Positions 24,498 through 37,200 of a stretch of 64,000 nt of DNA are shown piece after piece. The notes under the pieces are model-generated. The model did no database searches. It had not been told where the DNA came from and saw nothing but the letters and a program-made list of their open reading frames with translations. Numbering within the stretch: position 1 is the first letter of the stretch; the number at the start of each line of letters is the position of its first letter. The position numbers and the translations under genes are program-made. Source of the stretch: Puffinus mauretanicus (Eukaryota > Chordata > Aves > Procellariiformes > Procellariidae); NCBI GenBank assembly GCA_023333565.1, contig JAJKFH010002247.1, forward strand, positions 1-64,000, written 5' to 3'.

Positions 24498-25069
24498 GGC
24501 TCATAGGTAAGGCTCCACTTGGAGCAGGTACACCCCTAAGGGACTGCAGTCTATGGATAAGTCCAAGCCGGAGCAGGGCAAGGGGAGGAGTTCATTGCAA
24601 TGTTAAACCCTATAACTGGGCCCAAAGGGACCAGGGGTGAAGATTGTAATGGAAATACCTTTAAATTGTTGTAACTCTGTATTTGAGTTGCATGTTATGG
24701 GAATTACTATGGCAGGAACCACGTGAACCAATGGAGAACAAGCCTTACAAGAAGCAGTGCAAGCGCAGCAGTGACCTGGCCTGAGCTGGCTTTAGTGATT
24801 GGTAACTCCAGACAACACACCACCTCTCCTGTCCTGAGTGACCACCATAACAGATGGAGCCCAAAGTCATGGACTAAATGAACTCAGTGGACATTTGTGG
24901 ACATTTATGGACATTTTACAGACATTTCATGGGGGTGATCTATAGACTAAGGGAATGATATCTGTTTATTGTATCAAAGGATGAGAAGGGGGGTGGTGGT
25001 TAATGAGGTTGTATTGGATAGTGTGGGACCAGAGCATGACGTAAATGCTATGGAATAAGGGGTAGAGAA
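24498..25069 (+). mobile_element. 3' internal remnant of an endogenous retrovirus (ERVL-like), non-coding part
   Basis: About 570 bp directly upstream of the LTR at 25070. It holds imperfect repeats of the 'ggctccac(t)tggagcagg' / 'gccggagcagg' kind (24510-24585), typical of the 3' leader of avian ERVL-like elements, and a block of GGACATTT repeats (24890-24935). It ends in the purine-rich GGAATAAGGGGTAGAGAA (25052-25069), which fits a polypurine tract priming the LTR. No gag, pol or env reading frame is present; the element is cut off on the left near 24498 (boundary approximate). The family assignment comes from general resemblance and is inference. Confidence 0.6.
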
Positions 25070-25188
25070 TGTGCTGCTTTTGGCTGAGATAGAGTTAATT
25101 TTCTTCATAGTAGCTAGTATGGGGCTATGTTTTGGATTTATACTGCAAACAGTGTTGGTAACAGGGATGTTTTCGTTACTGCTGAGCA

Positions 25189-27794
25189 GTGCTTAAACAG
25201 GGTCAAGGCCTTTTCTGCTTCTCACCCCCCCACCAGCGAGTAGGCTGGGGGTGCACAAGAAGCTGGGAGGGGACTCTAGAGCTCAATGATAGTGATGATG
25301 AAGTCGAGTGTTTGTGGGTAAGGATGAGGGGGAAGGCCAACGAGGCAGATATCCTGCTGGGAGTCTGTTATAGACCACCTAACCAGAATGAAGAGGCAGA
25401 CGAAATATTCTACCAGAGGCTCGCAGAAGTCTCACAGTCGCTAGCCCTTGTTCTCATGGGGGACTTCAACTTTCTGGATGTCTGCTGGAAATACAACATG
25501 GCAGAGAGGAAACAGTCAAGGAGGTTCCTGGAGTGTGTGGAAGATAATTTCCTGGCACAGCTGGTAAGCGAGACTACCAGGGGAGGTGCCTCGCTTGAAC
25601 TGCTGTTCACAGAGGAGGACTGGTGGGAGATGTGGTGGTCGGAGGCCATCTTGGGCTTAGCGACCATGAAATGATAGAATTCTCGATTCTTGGTGAAGTA
25701 AGGAGGGAGGCCAGCAAAACCGCTACCATGGACTTCCGGAGGGTGGACTTTGGCTTGTTCAGGACACTGGTCGAGAGGGTCCCTTAGGAGACAGTCCTGA
25801 AGGACAAAGGGGTCCAGGAAGGCTGGACGTTCTTCAAGAAGGAGGTCTTAAAAGTGCAGGAGCAGGCTGTCCCTGTGTGCCGTAAGAAGAACGGGCGGGG
25901 AGGATGACCGGCCTGGCTCAGGAAGTTCTGGCTGGGACTCAGGAAAAAAAGGAGAGTTTATCACCTTTGGAAGAAGGGGCAGGCAACTCAAGAAGAGTAC
26001 AGGGATCTTGTTAGGTCGTGCAGAGAGGAAATTAGAAAGGCAAAAGCCCAGCTAGAACTCAACCTGGCCACTGTCGTGAGAGACAACAAAAAATGTTTTT
26101 ACAAGTATATTAATGACAAAAAGAGAGCCAAGGGGAATCTCCATCCTTTATTGGATGTGGGGGAGAATGTTGCCACCAAGGACGAGGATAAGGCTGAGGT
26201 ACTCAACGCCTTCTTTGCCTCAGTCTTTAATAGTCAGAGCAGTTATCCTCGGGGAACTCAGCCCCCTGCACTGGAAGACAGGGACGGCGAGCAGGATAAA
26301 CCCCCCATAATGCAAGAGGAAGCAGTTAACGACCTGCTACGCCACCTGGACGCTCACAAGTCTATGGGGCCGGATGGGATCCACCCGAGGGTACTGAGGG
26401 AGCTAGCAGAGGAGCTTGCCAAGCCACTCTCCATCATTTACCAGCAGTTCTGGTTAACTGGGGAGGTCCCGGACGACTGGAGGCTCGCCAATGTGACGCC
26501 CATCTACAAGAAGGGCCGGAAGGAGGATCCTGGGAACTACAGGCCGGTCAGCCTGACCTCGGTGCCGGGGAAGATTATGGAGTGGTTTATCTTGAGGGTG
26601 CTCACAAGCCATGTGTGGGACAACCAGAGGATCAGGCCCAGCCAGCACGGGTTCATGGAAAGCAGGTCCTGCTTGACCAATTCCATGACCAGGTGACCTG
26701 CCTAGTGGATGAGGGAAAGGCTGTGAATGTGGTCTGCCTGGACTTCAGTAAAGCCTTTGACACTGTCTCCCACAGCATTCTCCTAGAGAAGCTGGCTGCT
26801 CATGGCTTAGACAGGTGCACTCTTCACTCGGTAAAAAACTGGCAGGACGGCCGAGCCCAGAGAGTTGTGGTGAAGGGAGTTAAATCCAGTTGACGGCCAG
26901 TCACAACGGCTGTTCCCCAGGGCTCAGTTTTGGGGCCGGTCCTGTTCAATATCTTTATTAATGATCTGGACGAGGGGATCGAGTGCTCCCTCAGTAAGTT
27001 TGCAGACGACACCAAGTTGGGTGGGAGTGTTGATCTGCTCGAGGGTAGGAAGGCTCTGCAGAGGGACCTGGACAGGCTGGATCGAGAGGCCAACTGTATG
27101 AGGTTCAACAAGGCCAAGTGCTGGGTCCTGCACTTCGGTCACAACAACCCCATGCAACGCTACAGGCTTGGGGAAGAGTGGCTGGAAAGCTGCCCAGAGG
27201 AAAAGGACCTGGGGGTGCTGGTTAACAGGCAGCTGAACATGAGCCAGCAGTGTGCCCAGGTGGCCAAGAAGGCCAACGGCATCCTGGCCTGCATCAGAAA
27301 TAGTGTGGCCAGCAGGAGCAGGGAGGTGATCGTCCCCCTGTACTTGGCACTGGTGAGGCCGCACCTCGAATACTGTGTTCAGTTTTGGGCCCCTCACTAC
27401 AAGAAGGACATTGAGGTGCTAGAGCGTGTCCAGAGAAGGGCAACGAGGGGTGAAGGGTCTGCAGCACAAGTCTTATGAGGAGCGGCTGAGGGAACTGGGG
27501 TTGTTTAGTCTGGAGAAGAGGAGGCTGAGGGGAGACCTCATCATGCTCTACAACTACCTGAAAGGAGGTTGTAGCGAGGTGGGTGTTGGTCTCTTCTCCC
27601 AAGTAACAAGCGATAGGACGGGAGGAAATGACCTCAAGTTGCACCAGGGGAGGTTTAGATTGGACATTAGGAAAAATTTCTTTACTGAAGGAGTGGTCAG
27701 GCCTTGGAACAGGCTGCCCAGGGAAGTGGTTGAGTCACCATCCCTGGAAGTATTTAAAAGATGTGTAGATAAGGTGCTTAGGGACATGGTTTAG
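25189..27794 (+). pseudogene. Degenerate CR1 ORF2 (endonuclease-reverse transcriptase)
   Basis: Coding remnant of the CR1 above: open pieces at 25189-25674 (the first ~30 codons are LTR sequence read through, then endonuclease), 26076-26696 (start of RT), 26582-26893, 26930-27478 (palm with FADD) and 27426-27794 (C-terminus), in different frames. ORF2 normally nicks target DNA and primes reverse transcription. Here the N-terminal endonuclease residues are missing and several frameshifts and stops intervene, so no active enzyme is expected. Confidence 0.85.
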
Positions 27795-27887
27795 TGGGCA
27801 TGGTGGTGTTGGGTTGACGGTTGTGCTCGATGGTCTTAGAGGTCTTTTCCAACCTTAATGATTCTATGATTCTATGATTGATTCCAT
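25275..27887 (+). mobile_element. CR1 LINE (5'-truncated, about 2.6 kb) nested in the LTR
   Basis: Starts at TCTAGAGCTCAATGA, inside the endonuclease domain of ORF2, and ends in the CR1 3' repeat (ATTCTATG)n at about 27861-27887. Recognisable parts in order: endonuclease C-terminal half with GVCYRPPNQ, GDFN (25459-25470) and SDHE (near 25660, in a shifted frame); the linker; reverse transcriptase with PDGIHPRVL, GNYRPVSLTS, CLDFSKAFDTVSH and the catalytic FADD box (26999-27010); then the thumb and tail ending [11 protein letters not shown]. Frame breaks near 25640, 25780, 26690, 26890 and 27450 make it a pseudogene. Junction bases suggest a short GAC (25272-25274 / 27888-27890) duplicated target, consistent with the small or absent duplications of CR1. 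Confidence 0.93.
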
Positions 27888-28286
27888 GACACAGCTGGGA
27901 CAGCTGACCCCAACTGACCAAAGGGGTATTCCATACCATATGACGTCATGCTCAGCATATAAAGCTGGGGGAAGAAGAAGGAAGGGGGGGACATTCGGAG
28001 TGATGGCATTTGTCTTCCCAAGTAACCGCTACACGTGATGGAGCCCTGCTTTCCTGGAGATGGCTGAACACCTGCCTACTGATGGAAAGTAGTGAATGAA
28101 TTCCTTGTTTTGCTTTGCTTGTGTGCGCGGCTTTTGCTTTACCTATCAAACTGTCCTTATCACGACCCACGAGTTTTCTCACTTTTACCCTTCCGATTCT
28201 CTCCCCCATCCCACTGGGGAGGAATGAGCAAGCAGCTGTGTGGGGCTTAGTTGCCGGCTTAGTTGCTGGGGTTAAACCACAGCACA

Positions 28287-31200
28287 TTATGACTTGAGTA
28301 AAAAGGGAAGTAGAATAAGCATTACTGATGGTAATTAATAATGCACCAAGAACGTTCTCTGTGAGACACTATGTGAAGTGCTGCATTCTAGAGTTTTATG
28401 ATGAACAGATTCTTCAAAGACAAAGACTTGGTTAATACCTTGGAAATAAAAGAGATAACTGAATAATAGTTGGAATCAATTTTCCTTTAGTTAGATGACA
28501 TAGTTAAGATATGTTTCAGTATTTCTAACCATTTCTAGAGTTTGTATCGTTTATAGTCTTTAGTTTTTAAAATGTTGTGACAATTTTAATTGACTTAAAG
28601 CTTTAAACTTTCCCATTTGAGATACTATGTGTGAATAGATTTTGATCTTAAAGAGCTTTGTTAAAAAGCCCCAAAGTTATGTGTACGGTAAGCCAAGACT
28701 GTGATCTGTGTGGAGACTTTTAACATACTTTGAGGAAATAAGGCATTGTCTTAGCCATAGTTGTGAAGCACAGTTGTGCAATCCTTAAATAGTTCATTTT
28801 TAGTCATTAAGACATTATTTACAAGATTGCATCTTAATTTTCTTCTTCGTGTTGCCTCATGCTGCAGTTCTATCATTTCAGTTTTAGTTCTTACAAAGAT
28901 ATTGGTGTGTCTTGAAAAGAACATTTTTCTTTACTTCTAAAGGGAGCAATTGAAATGTGATATTAAGTAGATTGCATAAAGACTCTCACTAGCAGGTGGC
29001 CTTGGCAACCCTTAAGAAAACTCACATCGTTATGCAAAAAGTAGTTTTTTCTTCTTTTTTTCTGATCCCTCGGATGTAGCATTGCATCAGTGCAGAACAG
29101 TTAAGTGTTATAATCATTGATATTATATGGCAGGAATATATCATGTCTAGACGCTGTCAGAGTCCTGTTTGGATTTCTGTATACTGAATGCAAATGGGAC
29201 ATTAGGCTGTCAGCTCTGTAGCTCATTTTATTCCTTGTACCTAAGCGACAATTTTAAATATAAAAGTGTTTATATGTTATTATATATTTAATCAGAGATG
29301 GGGGTTTTGGCCACCCCATCAGTGACATGGACTCTTCAATTTTCTGTCTGTCATAATGACTACATCTCTTTCTAACATTAGGCAGGCATTGTTCTCTTTT
29401 TTTCTGTACAGAAAACAGGATTTCCTGAGATACTCCTACCTATCCATGGTAATATTTGATAAAGGGAAGCATCTAATGTTCCTGACAGAGAAAATAATTG
29501 GCATTAAGGAGTTCTGGGTTGTTGCTTGATATCCTAATATGTTTGTGAAGCACATTGAAATCTTGCTACAAAATATACTAATATGTACAGCAAAGTATCC
29601 CTATTTGTTAGATAATCATTATTCACAACGAGTAATCACATTCAACATACTTTTTCATCTGTTTGTCTTTTTATTTACTCCTTCTACATTCAGGTCATGA
29701 ACATCATTCAATGAGACCAGCAACTCAACAGAATGAGAAATGGTAAATTTGAAAGGACAGCTTAGGGAAACCAAGCAAATGCCTAACTCTGCTCATGGCT
29801 GGGAAAGCTACAAAGTATATGGATTCTTAATTAGTGACTTTGAGAGGCAAGAACTGTTCTTTCTTTTTTAACTACATACAGAAGCCTACATTTCTAAAGC
29901 CTCAGAGTGGATCCAGGGTTATAATTTGTTTGACTGAGTAATTGATTTATTGTTATAGTACATCTTCCAAAAGCTGCATTTTTCCTTTTTTACTGATGTT
30001 TGGTGGTAGCTTACCTTAACAGAGCAGACCATCACCAGAATATTCTGATACAGCTTCTCCCAGTAGACAGTACTAATGTGATGGTTATACTTGTCAGGCT
30101 TATTACAATTACTCTATTTTAATTTTTTTTTCCTTGAGCTTACATGAATTTTAGCATTCATATGAAGTGAAAACTATTTTTATCTTTTTATCTGATCTCA
30201 CTTATCTTCCCATTACACAATGTTTATTATTAAGATCTCTTCAGATTTGGTCATGGGTATTTCAGTTACGTTGTGTTGCAGATTTAGCACTTTCATACTG
30301 TGTCATGCTCCTCCCCTGTCTGCATAAATTGATAACACTGTGAAGTCTCCTTTGGATTTTGTAATGTTAACACAAATACAGATCCTCTGAGTGATCGTGT
30401 AGTTTGCTTTGTGTTGTCTCCTTTCCCAAAATAGCTAATATGTAAGCACCTGAAAATGTGGTACTGAGAGGAGTAAAGCTTAGAATTTTTAACTTTTATT
30501 TTGTTTGATAGCCTGTGTAATTTTTTTTTGATTACCAATTCATTTCACATGGTCTTGCTTACCAACCGATTTAGGCTTTTAGGACCAAAAGGTCCCAAGT
30601 GTTAGGATTTCTAGGTACTTTGGGGGTATTTCTGGATAAAGGCAGCTTTTCTTGGGGAGGTATGTTGAATTTCAAAAAGAACTTTTCCAGCAAACATGTT
30701 GTCCCACATTTTGAAAAAGGAGAAAAGTGAATGAAGAAAGGAAATTATGGTGTCCACAAGAAATGATTCAGTGGAACAAATACAGGCCTGGTTGAGAGGA
30801 ATTTTTTGAGTTATACTTGTATTCCTACAACTGATGGGTCTTAATTGTGGTTTGGTATTCAAATATTATTTAATGATGAAGTAGCTAAATATCATTTATC
30901 AGTACTGTTGCTAGGCTTTAAGAAACTAAGAAATTGAAATGTAGAGAATTGCAATCTTACAGTTTTCAAATCAGCTGTTAATTTTGCATGTCCCCATTTG
31001 GATGTGCTGACTACAAGATAAACAAGAAAGAATTTGATAGAAAGGTCCTCCGCTGAGGATAGGACTTAGTGTTGTTTTTCTTCAAATGTGCTGAGTGCTC
31101 AGGTCCTTTCAAAAGCAGTAGAATCTGCAAGTGTTCACTATATGTGGAGCTGAACAGTACGTGTCAGCTTGCTTGTCAGCTATTGTTATTGGATACTTGG

Positions 31201-34200
31201 AAATGTTTACTAGTCACAAGCCATTCCTTTCCTTCACTCATGTAGAATAGGCACTCTTTAGCTTAAGAAATAGCTAGTCTTAAAATCTTGAGTGAAGGAA
31301 CTGTAACTTCCAGAGCTTGGCCAGTAAGATTCTTAGGGATCCCCACGCTTTTCATCAGGAGTAAAGTTAGCTAGCCCAGTGATGTTCAGCCAAATCGTTT
31401 TCTTAGTTCCTGTTAGCTTCTCTGATTATGAGCCAGATCTCTGCTGATACAAATACCTGTAGTGGAGCAACTGGCTGTGAGAACAGCCAGCAACAATGTA
31501 AGCAACTGGCTGTGACAAGATTCAGACCTGGGATTCCTTTTTCTTGTAAATTGATGTCATTGCTGGGTACTTTTTAATTGTGTCAGTCCAATTCCTCAGC
31601 AAAAGAATGATGGGAAAAGGTGCTGTGGTCTTCACATATGTTTTTTTTTCAACATTTCAGCATTTTTACTCAACAAAGCATTTTACAGTTTTCTTATAAC
31701 AGTAAAGGAAGAAATAATTTCAGCTATATGGGCTTCCAAAAGAAATGCAGTTCTCTTATGTAAAGATGTGTTTTGCTGAAGAGATGTTTTTGATGGTAGA
31801 AAACATTCCGTTTTCTAGCAGAAATATCTGCAATTTGAAAGGTAGGAAGGAGTGAAAAATGTGCTGTAAAATCCATCCAATTTGAAAAGTTCTATAAAAA
31901 GGTAAATTTTAAAATACAGTATGTCCTGCAATGTCATGAGTAGATGCAAACTTCTAATCATTGCTACAAGTAGCGCACAGGTGATACAAAACAGGAGGAC
32001 AAAGACAGATGAAGGTGTGATGAGTCCTTTCTGCTTGTTTCTTTACTTCTCCCGTTAAGCTCTCCATCTCCTCCCTTGAACATGGTTCTGTAGCGTGACT
32101 GCAATTAGCTTTTTGCTGCCAGTGCTTTTGTGACATTTGTTGTATTCCCTGATACTGGGTTCACTCTAAAATGAACTCTCTTACCACTCCATTTGAATGT
32201 TTATTGAATATTATCATCACATTGAGACCTAATCCTGTGTGTCCTCCCTCCTTGGAGGCTGCAGGGAGCATTTTTTTTCTTGAAGTTGGATTTTAGAATA
32301 CTCAGTACCCCTCATGAGCCACGCAGGATCTCACTGGATCTAACTCATTCATAATGTTTTCAACAGCTACCCAAATAATGTTGGCCAGCAAATGAACATT
32401 GTCAGTTGCTACCTCTACCTAACCATATAAGAATCTCCCAGCTATTTAAATTAAGGCTATGTCTATACTCGTAAATGAAAACGTCTCCCAAGCACTGGGG
32501 CTAACTGGCAGATAATGCCACGCATATATGTTAGTAAACTCTTTTATCCTCCAAAAACAGGTTGGTTGTGTACAAACTGCCTTTTAGGAATAGTTCCAGG
32601 AAGACTGTCCTCCCAAACCATACGCATGAATTATTTGGGAGAGGTACATGACAAAATTGTCTTAGGGAATATTTTAAGAATTTGTTTGTACAGACAAGTA
32701 TGTTCGAGTGTTCAGAGATGTTTCTGGATGTTGTTTAGTTCAGTACTATAGACATAATCTTCAACAGAGTCTGAAAATCACAAAATTTGGAAGAAATAAG
32801 AGGGTAACAAACAGTTCCGCTTAGGGAACTAGGGGAACGACAGTGTACCAGAAATCAGTAGAAAAATATTTCAGTATGCACATTTTGAATTCTGTATATG
32901 TTCTTTAAGGTTAGATAGATATTTGACATGAGGGCTGATTCTTTGCAGGAAAACATGAATTAATATCACAAATGATAGGGCTTGTTGCAGGTCTTACAAA
33001 GCACAGTTTTATAGCCAGTATATGTATATAATGTGAAAATGAACAGTAGTGATAGTCCTGTCTGGCCCTAAAGCTTAAATGCATACAGGTTAAGTGTTCT
33101 TTACCAAGGGAAACTCATAGAATGCAAAGGATGCATGAAACTCTGGAGCTGAACCCGTGTAACTCCTAACTGTTCTTTCACGGCAGGACTTGCAGACATT
33201 TGCATAGCACTCCCTTCCTGTGGCTCCTGGGACAGTTATGATGGGAGCAGATTCTTCTTCAGCGGTCAGTTTTGCACATACTCAGCACGTTAGATACTAA
33301 TAAACTTTACCTTCAGTAAGGGTGTCCACAATGACCTGAGGCAGAGAGAAATAGACACAAATTCCTGTTTTCTGGGTTGCTGTACTGGGCTATAAAAGCG
33401 GCATACCATCCCTACAAGCTGCATATTTGCTTCTCTCTCTCAAAATGATGAATGAAACCATCTTGCAAACACGAGAAGTTGAAAGGAGTAGGAGATAATA
33501 ACCACTATCCAGCAAAGCACAGCTAAAGCTTCTGACCAAGCAGTTGGTATAATGTATAAGAGATGAGAAATTGGAGTCAACTAAAACTTTGGAGGTCTGT
33601 AAATGGAAGATGGAAATTGAGTTAGAAGTTTTTCAAAGCCATGATACCATCAAGCTCAATAAGGTACTAGCCTATTCCTTAACTTGATGAAAGTCTTTCT
33701 AATCTGACTCTTTCAGAGTCTGAAGCTTTTTTCACTCAGCAAATTTGAAAGAAGGCTTAAGAGCAGATATAAATATGCCAAACACTGTGGTGCTTTCAGT
33801 CTTCATCAACACTTCTGACTGTTGCCAAAGGACAATGTAATATTGTCTTGGACGTAGGCCTGGACGTAGGCCTGGACGTAGCCTCCTTAAACTTGGATGT
33901 TTTAAGCATCTTTTAGCATATAGTGAAATTAGGAAATAGAACAGTTAGTTGGTTTCCTGTTATAGCGCCTTTGTTTAATAAACTCCATTACAGTGGAGTA
34001 AGAAATTCTATTGTGTTCTGGGATTGGCAACTATTCATCACCTTGGAAGAACGTTTTATCTTTGGTTGATAGCATATTTAGGATAGTCCGTTACTACATC
34101 TTAATGAAAAACAGGAGCATTCTGTTTTTAGGAGAATGACTTTGTTCTTACAGTCACCTGATACTTGTATATGGATTTTTTTAGATACATTTAGATATAT

Positions 34201-37200
34201 CTGCTTTCTCGCAATAACTGGAGCAATTCCTACAGGCCCATAATGTGAGGCCTTTTCTGTAAGGAAACAGCATTTAATGTTTCAAAGACCTTCTGGTCTA
34301 AGAAGACCCACCGAATAGACACTGAAAGGTTCACTTCTTCAGTATCTCAATGAACACCGTGGTACATTGCCTTTGATGTTACTCCTGGCATGCAGAATTA
34401 ATCAAGTCATCCTCTTAGTGGTTGAAATTCATAATTTTACAGCCATTAAGTGTATATGCTACTTTAAGTATCCCCTAATTTAATCTTATGTGGAGCACCG
34501 GGCTCACAGGCTTGGGCTGAACCTTTTGCATAAAGGGGAGTTTTAGAGAGTGTGAAGATTTGGTCTGAACAGTGAAATAAGTTTTTCTCTTCAAGACTTT
34601 TAAATATAAAAGATGATGTACGTTTGCCTTGTATAAGCTATGTTTTTTCTCAATTTTATATTTTTTAAAAACTTTTTTGGAACTGTGGCTCACTGAATTT
34701 TTTCATAATTGCAAGCATGTGCATTTTCAAACCCATTCATTAATCATTAACTTCACAGCAGTTTTGCCTATGAATTGAATCTACTGAGTGACAGTATCTT
34801 TAATATATAGTTAATGCTTTTCATATTGTAATTCTTCAAATTTCAACAGTTTTAATCTTGGTTTATTTCCTAAAATACAAATAAATCTTTTCCCCATTGC
34901 TGTGTGTAGCTAATGGCATAGTGTTTTTCTCGATATAAACTATACTTAATCTGTTAAATAAACAAAATCTTTAATATGAACAGGTGGATATAGTCTGATA
35001 TAATGATACATGGAATTAAGATGACAAATTATCCAGTATGAATGTGGATCACACCATTTTTGTAGAAATCCGAAATATTTGTACGCCAGATCCAGGGAGT
35101 GCTCTTCAGTATTCCATCAGAAATCTCAACCCCAAAAGTCGTTTCTAAGTTTTACATCTCTCCAGCTCTTTTTTATGGCTTAACTGCTCAGCATAGTAGA
35201 CAGTATTTCCATTTTTCCTAGTTACTTGGATATCTTTCTAAAAGATTCAAACACAAGTTCTGGTCTCAGTTCAAAAGCCACTGGGGAGGCTCAGTGAACT
35301 GCCTTAAGCAAAAGGTCTGATGATAATAGTTCTCCCAGGTCATGAAACCTGTCTTCTGTTTAGCACAGAGAAAATGTTCTCTTGGTATTAGTTATTGTGA
35401 AATTCAGGGCCTGGATTCACAGAAGTATTGATTTGACTGGATATATGGATCATAAAAGTCTAGGGTTAATTTGTGCCTTTGGTCACTTTAATATCTTATA
35501 ATTGGGATTATTTAGATTTAAATTAATTGGCTCTTTTTAGTTGAAAACCATACAAATAAAGATTTTTTTCAGTGTGTGTGTCTAGACTCTTTTCTTGGGG
35601 CAATTTCAGCATTGTCCTCAAGACCACGCTCACAGGCTATGCAGGAACCAGACTACAAATACCAGTTCAGTTCTGAAAGCCCGGTGGGATCTGTGTGTCC
35701 AGTGGATTAAGACACTGCCAGTTCAGGTCTGCATTGCCTTACTGGCTCTGGTGTTTCTCTCCCTAAGCGAGCTTCTGAGAGCCTCACTGAAAGCAGGCTA
35801 ATGCTGCACAGGCTGCAGCGTGCTCTCAGTCGAGGTCTGCAGAAGAAAAGGCCAAATCCTGTCTGTGCTCCCCGAGCCACTCTCTGCCCTGCTGGAAGTC
35901 TGTACAATAAAGCTGGCACTTGGGTGTTCCGGAGATTGCCTGACAGAAAGGTGAAAGACAGAAGAAATAACAAATGAAATTAGGATACCTGTAGACTGAC
36001 TGCAATTCCTTCCAATATCCTTTTTCTTTCTACCATTTTCCATAGGGAGAAAATGACTTGGAGGTTATACGTATGGGTATAACATATGGGGCCTTTGAGC
36101 CATTATCACTCTGTGGGAAGATTCCAGAGCTCTTTTCTTTTCTCTTGTAAAGAAGTGCAGCGTAGTAGCTAGATAGGAAATCAAAACCCATAGTCAGTCA
36201 TCCCTGATGGAACAGAAAGCTGCTGAAGAAATTATAAAACAAAACTAGGCATAGCTGCTGACTGCTGAGATCATTTATCCTGTATATTCGTTTTTTTCCA
36301 CATTTGGAAGTGAGAAAATGCTGTCATTTAAATTCTTGACATTAAATGGAGTAAAGCTGGCAAAGAAACGTGTTCATGCCTGCCTTTTGTCCTGTGGAGA
36401 AAGCTGATACCTTTCAGGTAAGCCTTTCCTGAGATTCCAGCCCTAGGGATGTAAGATGTTGGCATTTTGTTCACAGCCAAAGGTAATGAACTGAAAAAGT
36501 TTTTTAGGAAAACTATGCAGCTGTGATACCCCTGAGACACTGCCTCAGGGAATGTAATCCTCTTTTGAAAAATTAGGGAGTGCTGCAGTACTTTCAAGAC
36601 TTTTAAACAAATGCAGTTGACCATACGATGGTGCAGTACAGGACGTCAAGGATTTTAGTTGTGTGCAGTGATTTTAAATAATGGACTTCTTCCTAAAAGT
36701 GAAGGAACTGGACCTGGTGACTTTACAGAGGTTAATTGCCTTCGTGGCGGATTGTTAACATTTGATCTACAAAAACTATTTATTCTTCTAAAAATATATG
36801 AAAATAAGAAGCATTACACAAAAAGTGGGATAAAAGGAGATATATACATAAATATAAGAAGGAAGCAGATTAAATAGCCATTGATATTAGAAACATCAAT
36901 ATATGCAAGAAAAAGCTAGAACCAAACCAGAAAGTAAATAATGGAGGATTAGGGAGGAAAAAAAGAAACATGGTATGAGCATGCAGTAATTTTATTGTTG
37001 TTTTGTGTTATCTAAGGTAACTTTTCATTTTCTTTTCTACTGACAGTACTGTCTGTTGATAGCGTTTTAATAAAGGCATTGTTCTTTTTTGGTTCTATGC
37101 AGAAATAGTGTAGGATTTTCTGTGATTAAGAGCAGCTGCCACAGATCTGTGCTTATGAGATGGGAGTGGGGTTCTGAGCAATACGTGAAGATGAGTGAGA

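Larger units (their letters stand above)
25070..28286 (+). mobile_element. ERVL-like 3' LTR split by a CR1 insertion
   Basis: The LTR starts TGTGCTG (25070) and ends CAGCACA (28286), a perfect 7-bp terminal inverted repeat. Its two pieces, 25070-25274 and 27888-28286, together make about 600 bp; the 2.6 kb between them is a CR1. The right piece keeps a consensus CRE, TGACGTCA (27941-27948), and a TATAAA box (27958-27963). The U5 side contains the GCTTTGCTTGTGTGCGCGG and CCCACGAGTTTTCTCAC blocks. Upstream is the element's own internal remnant and purine tract, so this is the 3' LTR of a 5'-deleted provirus rather than a solo LTR. No target duplication can be tested because the left end is missing. 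Confidence 0.75.

Noticed and set aside
24498..28286. A complete provirus or viral gene
   Set aside because: The only long frames inside are CR1 endonuclease/RT. The retroviral part is 3' non-coding sequence plus one LTR; there is no gag, pro, pol or env.
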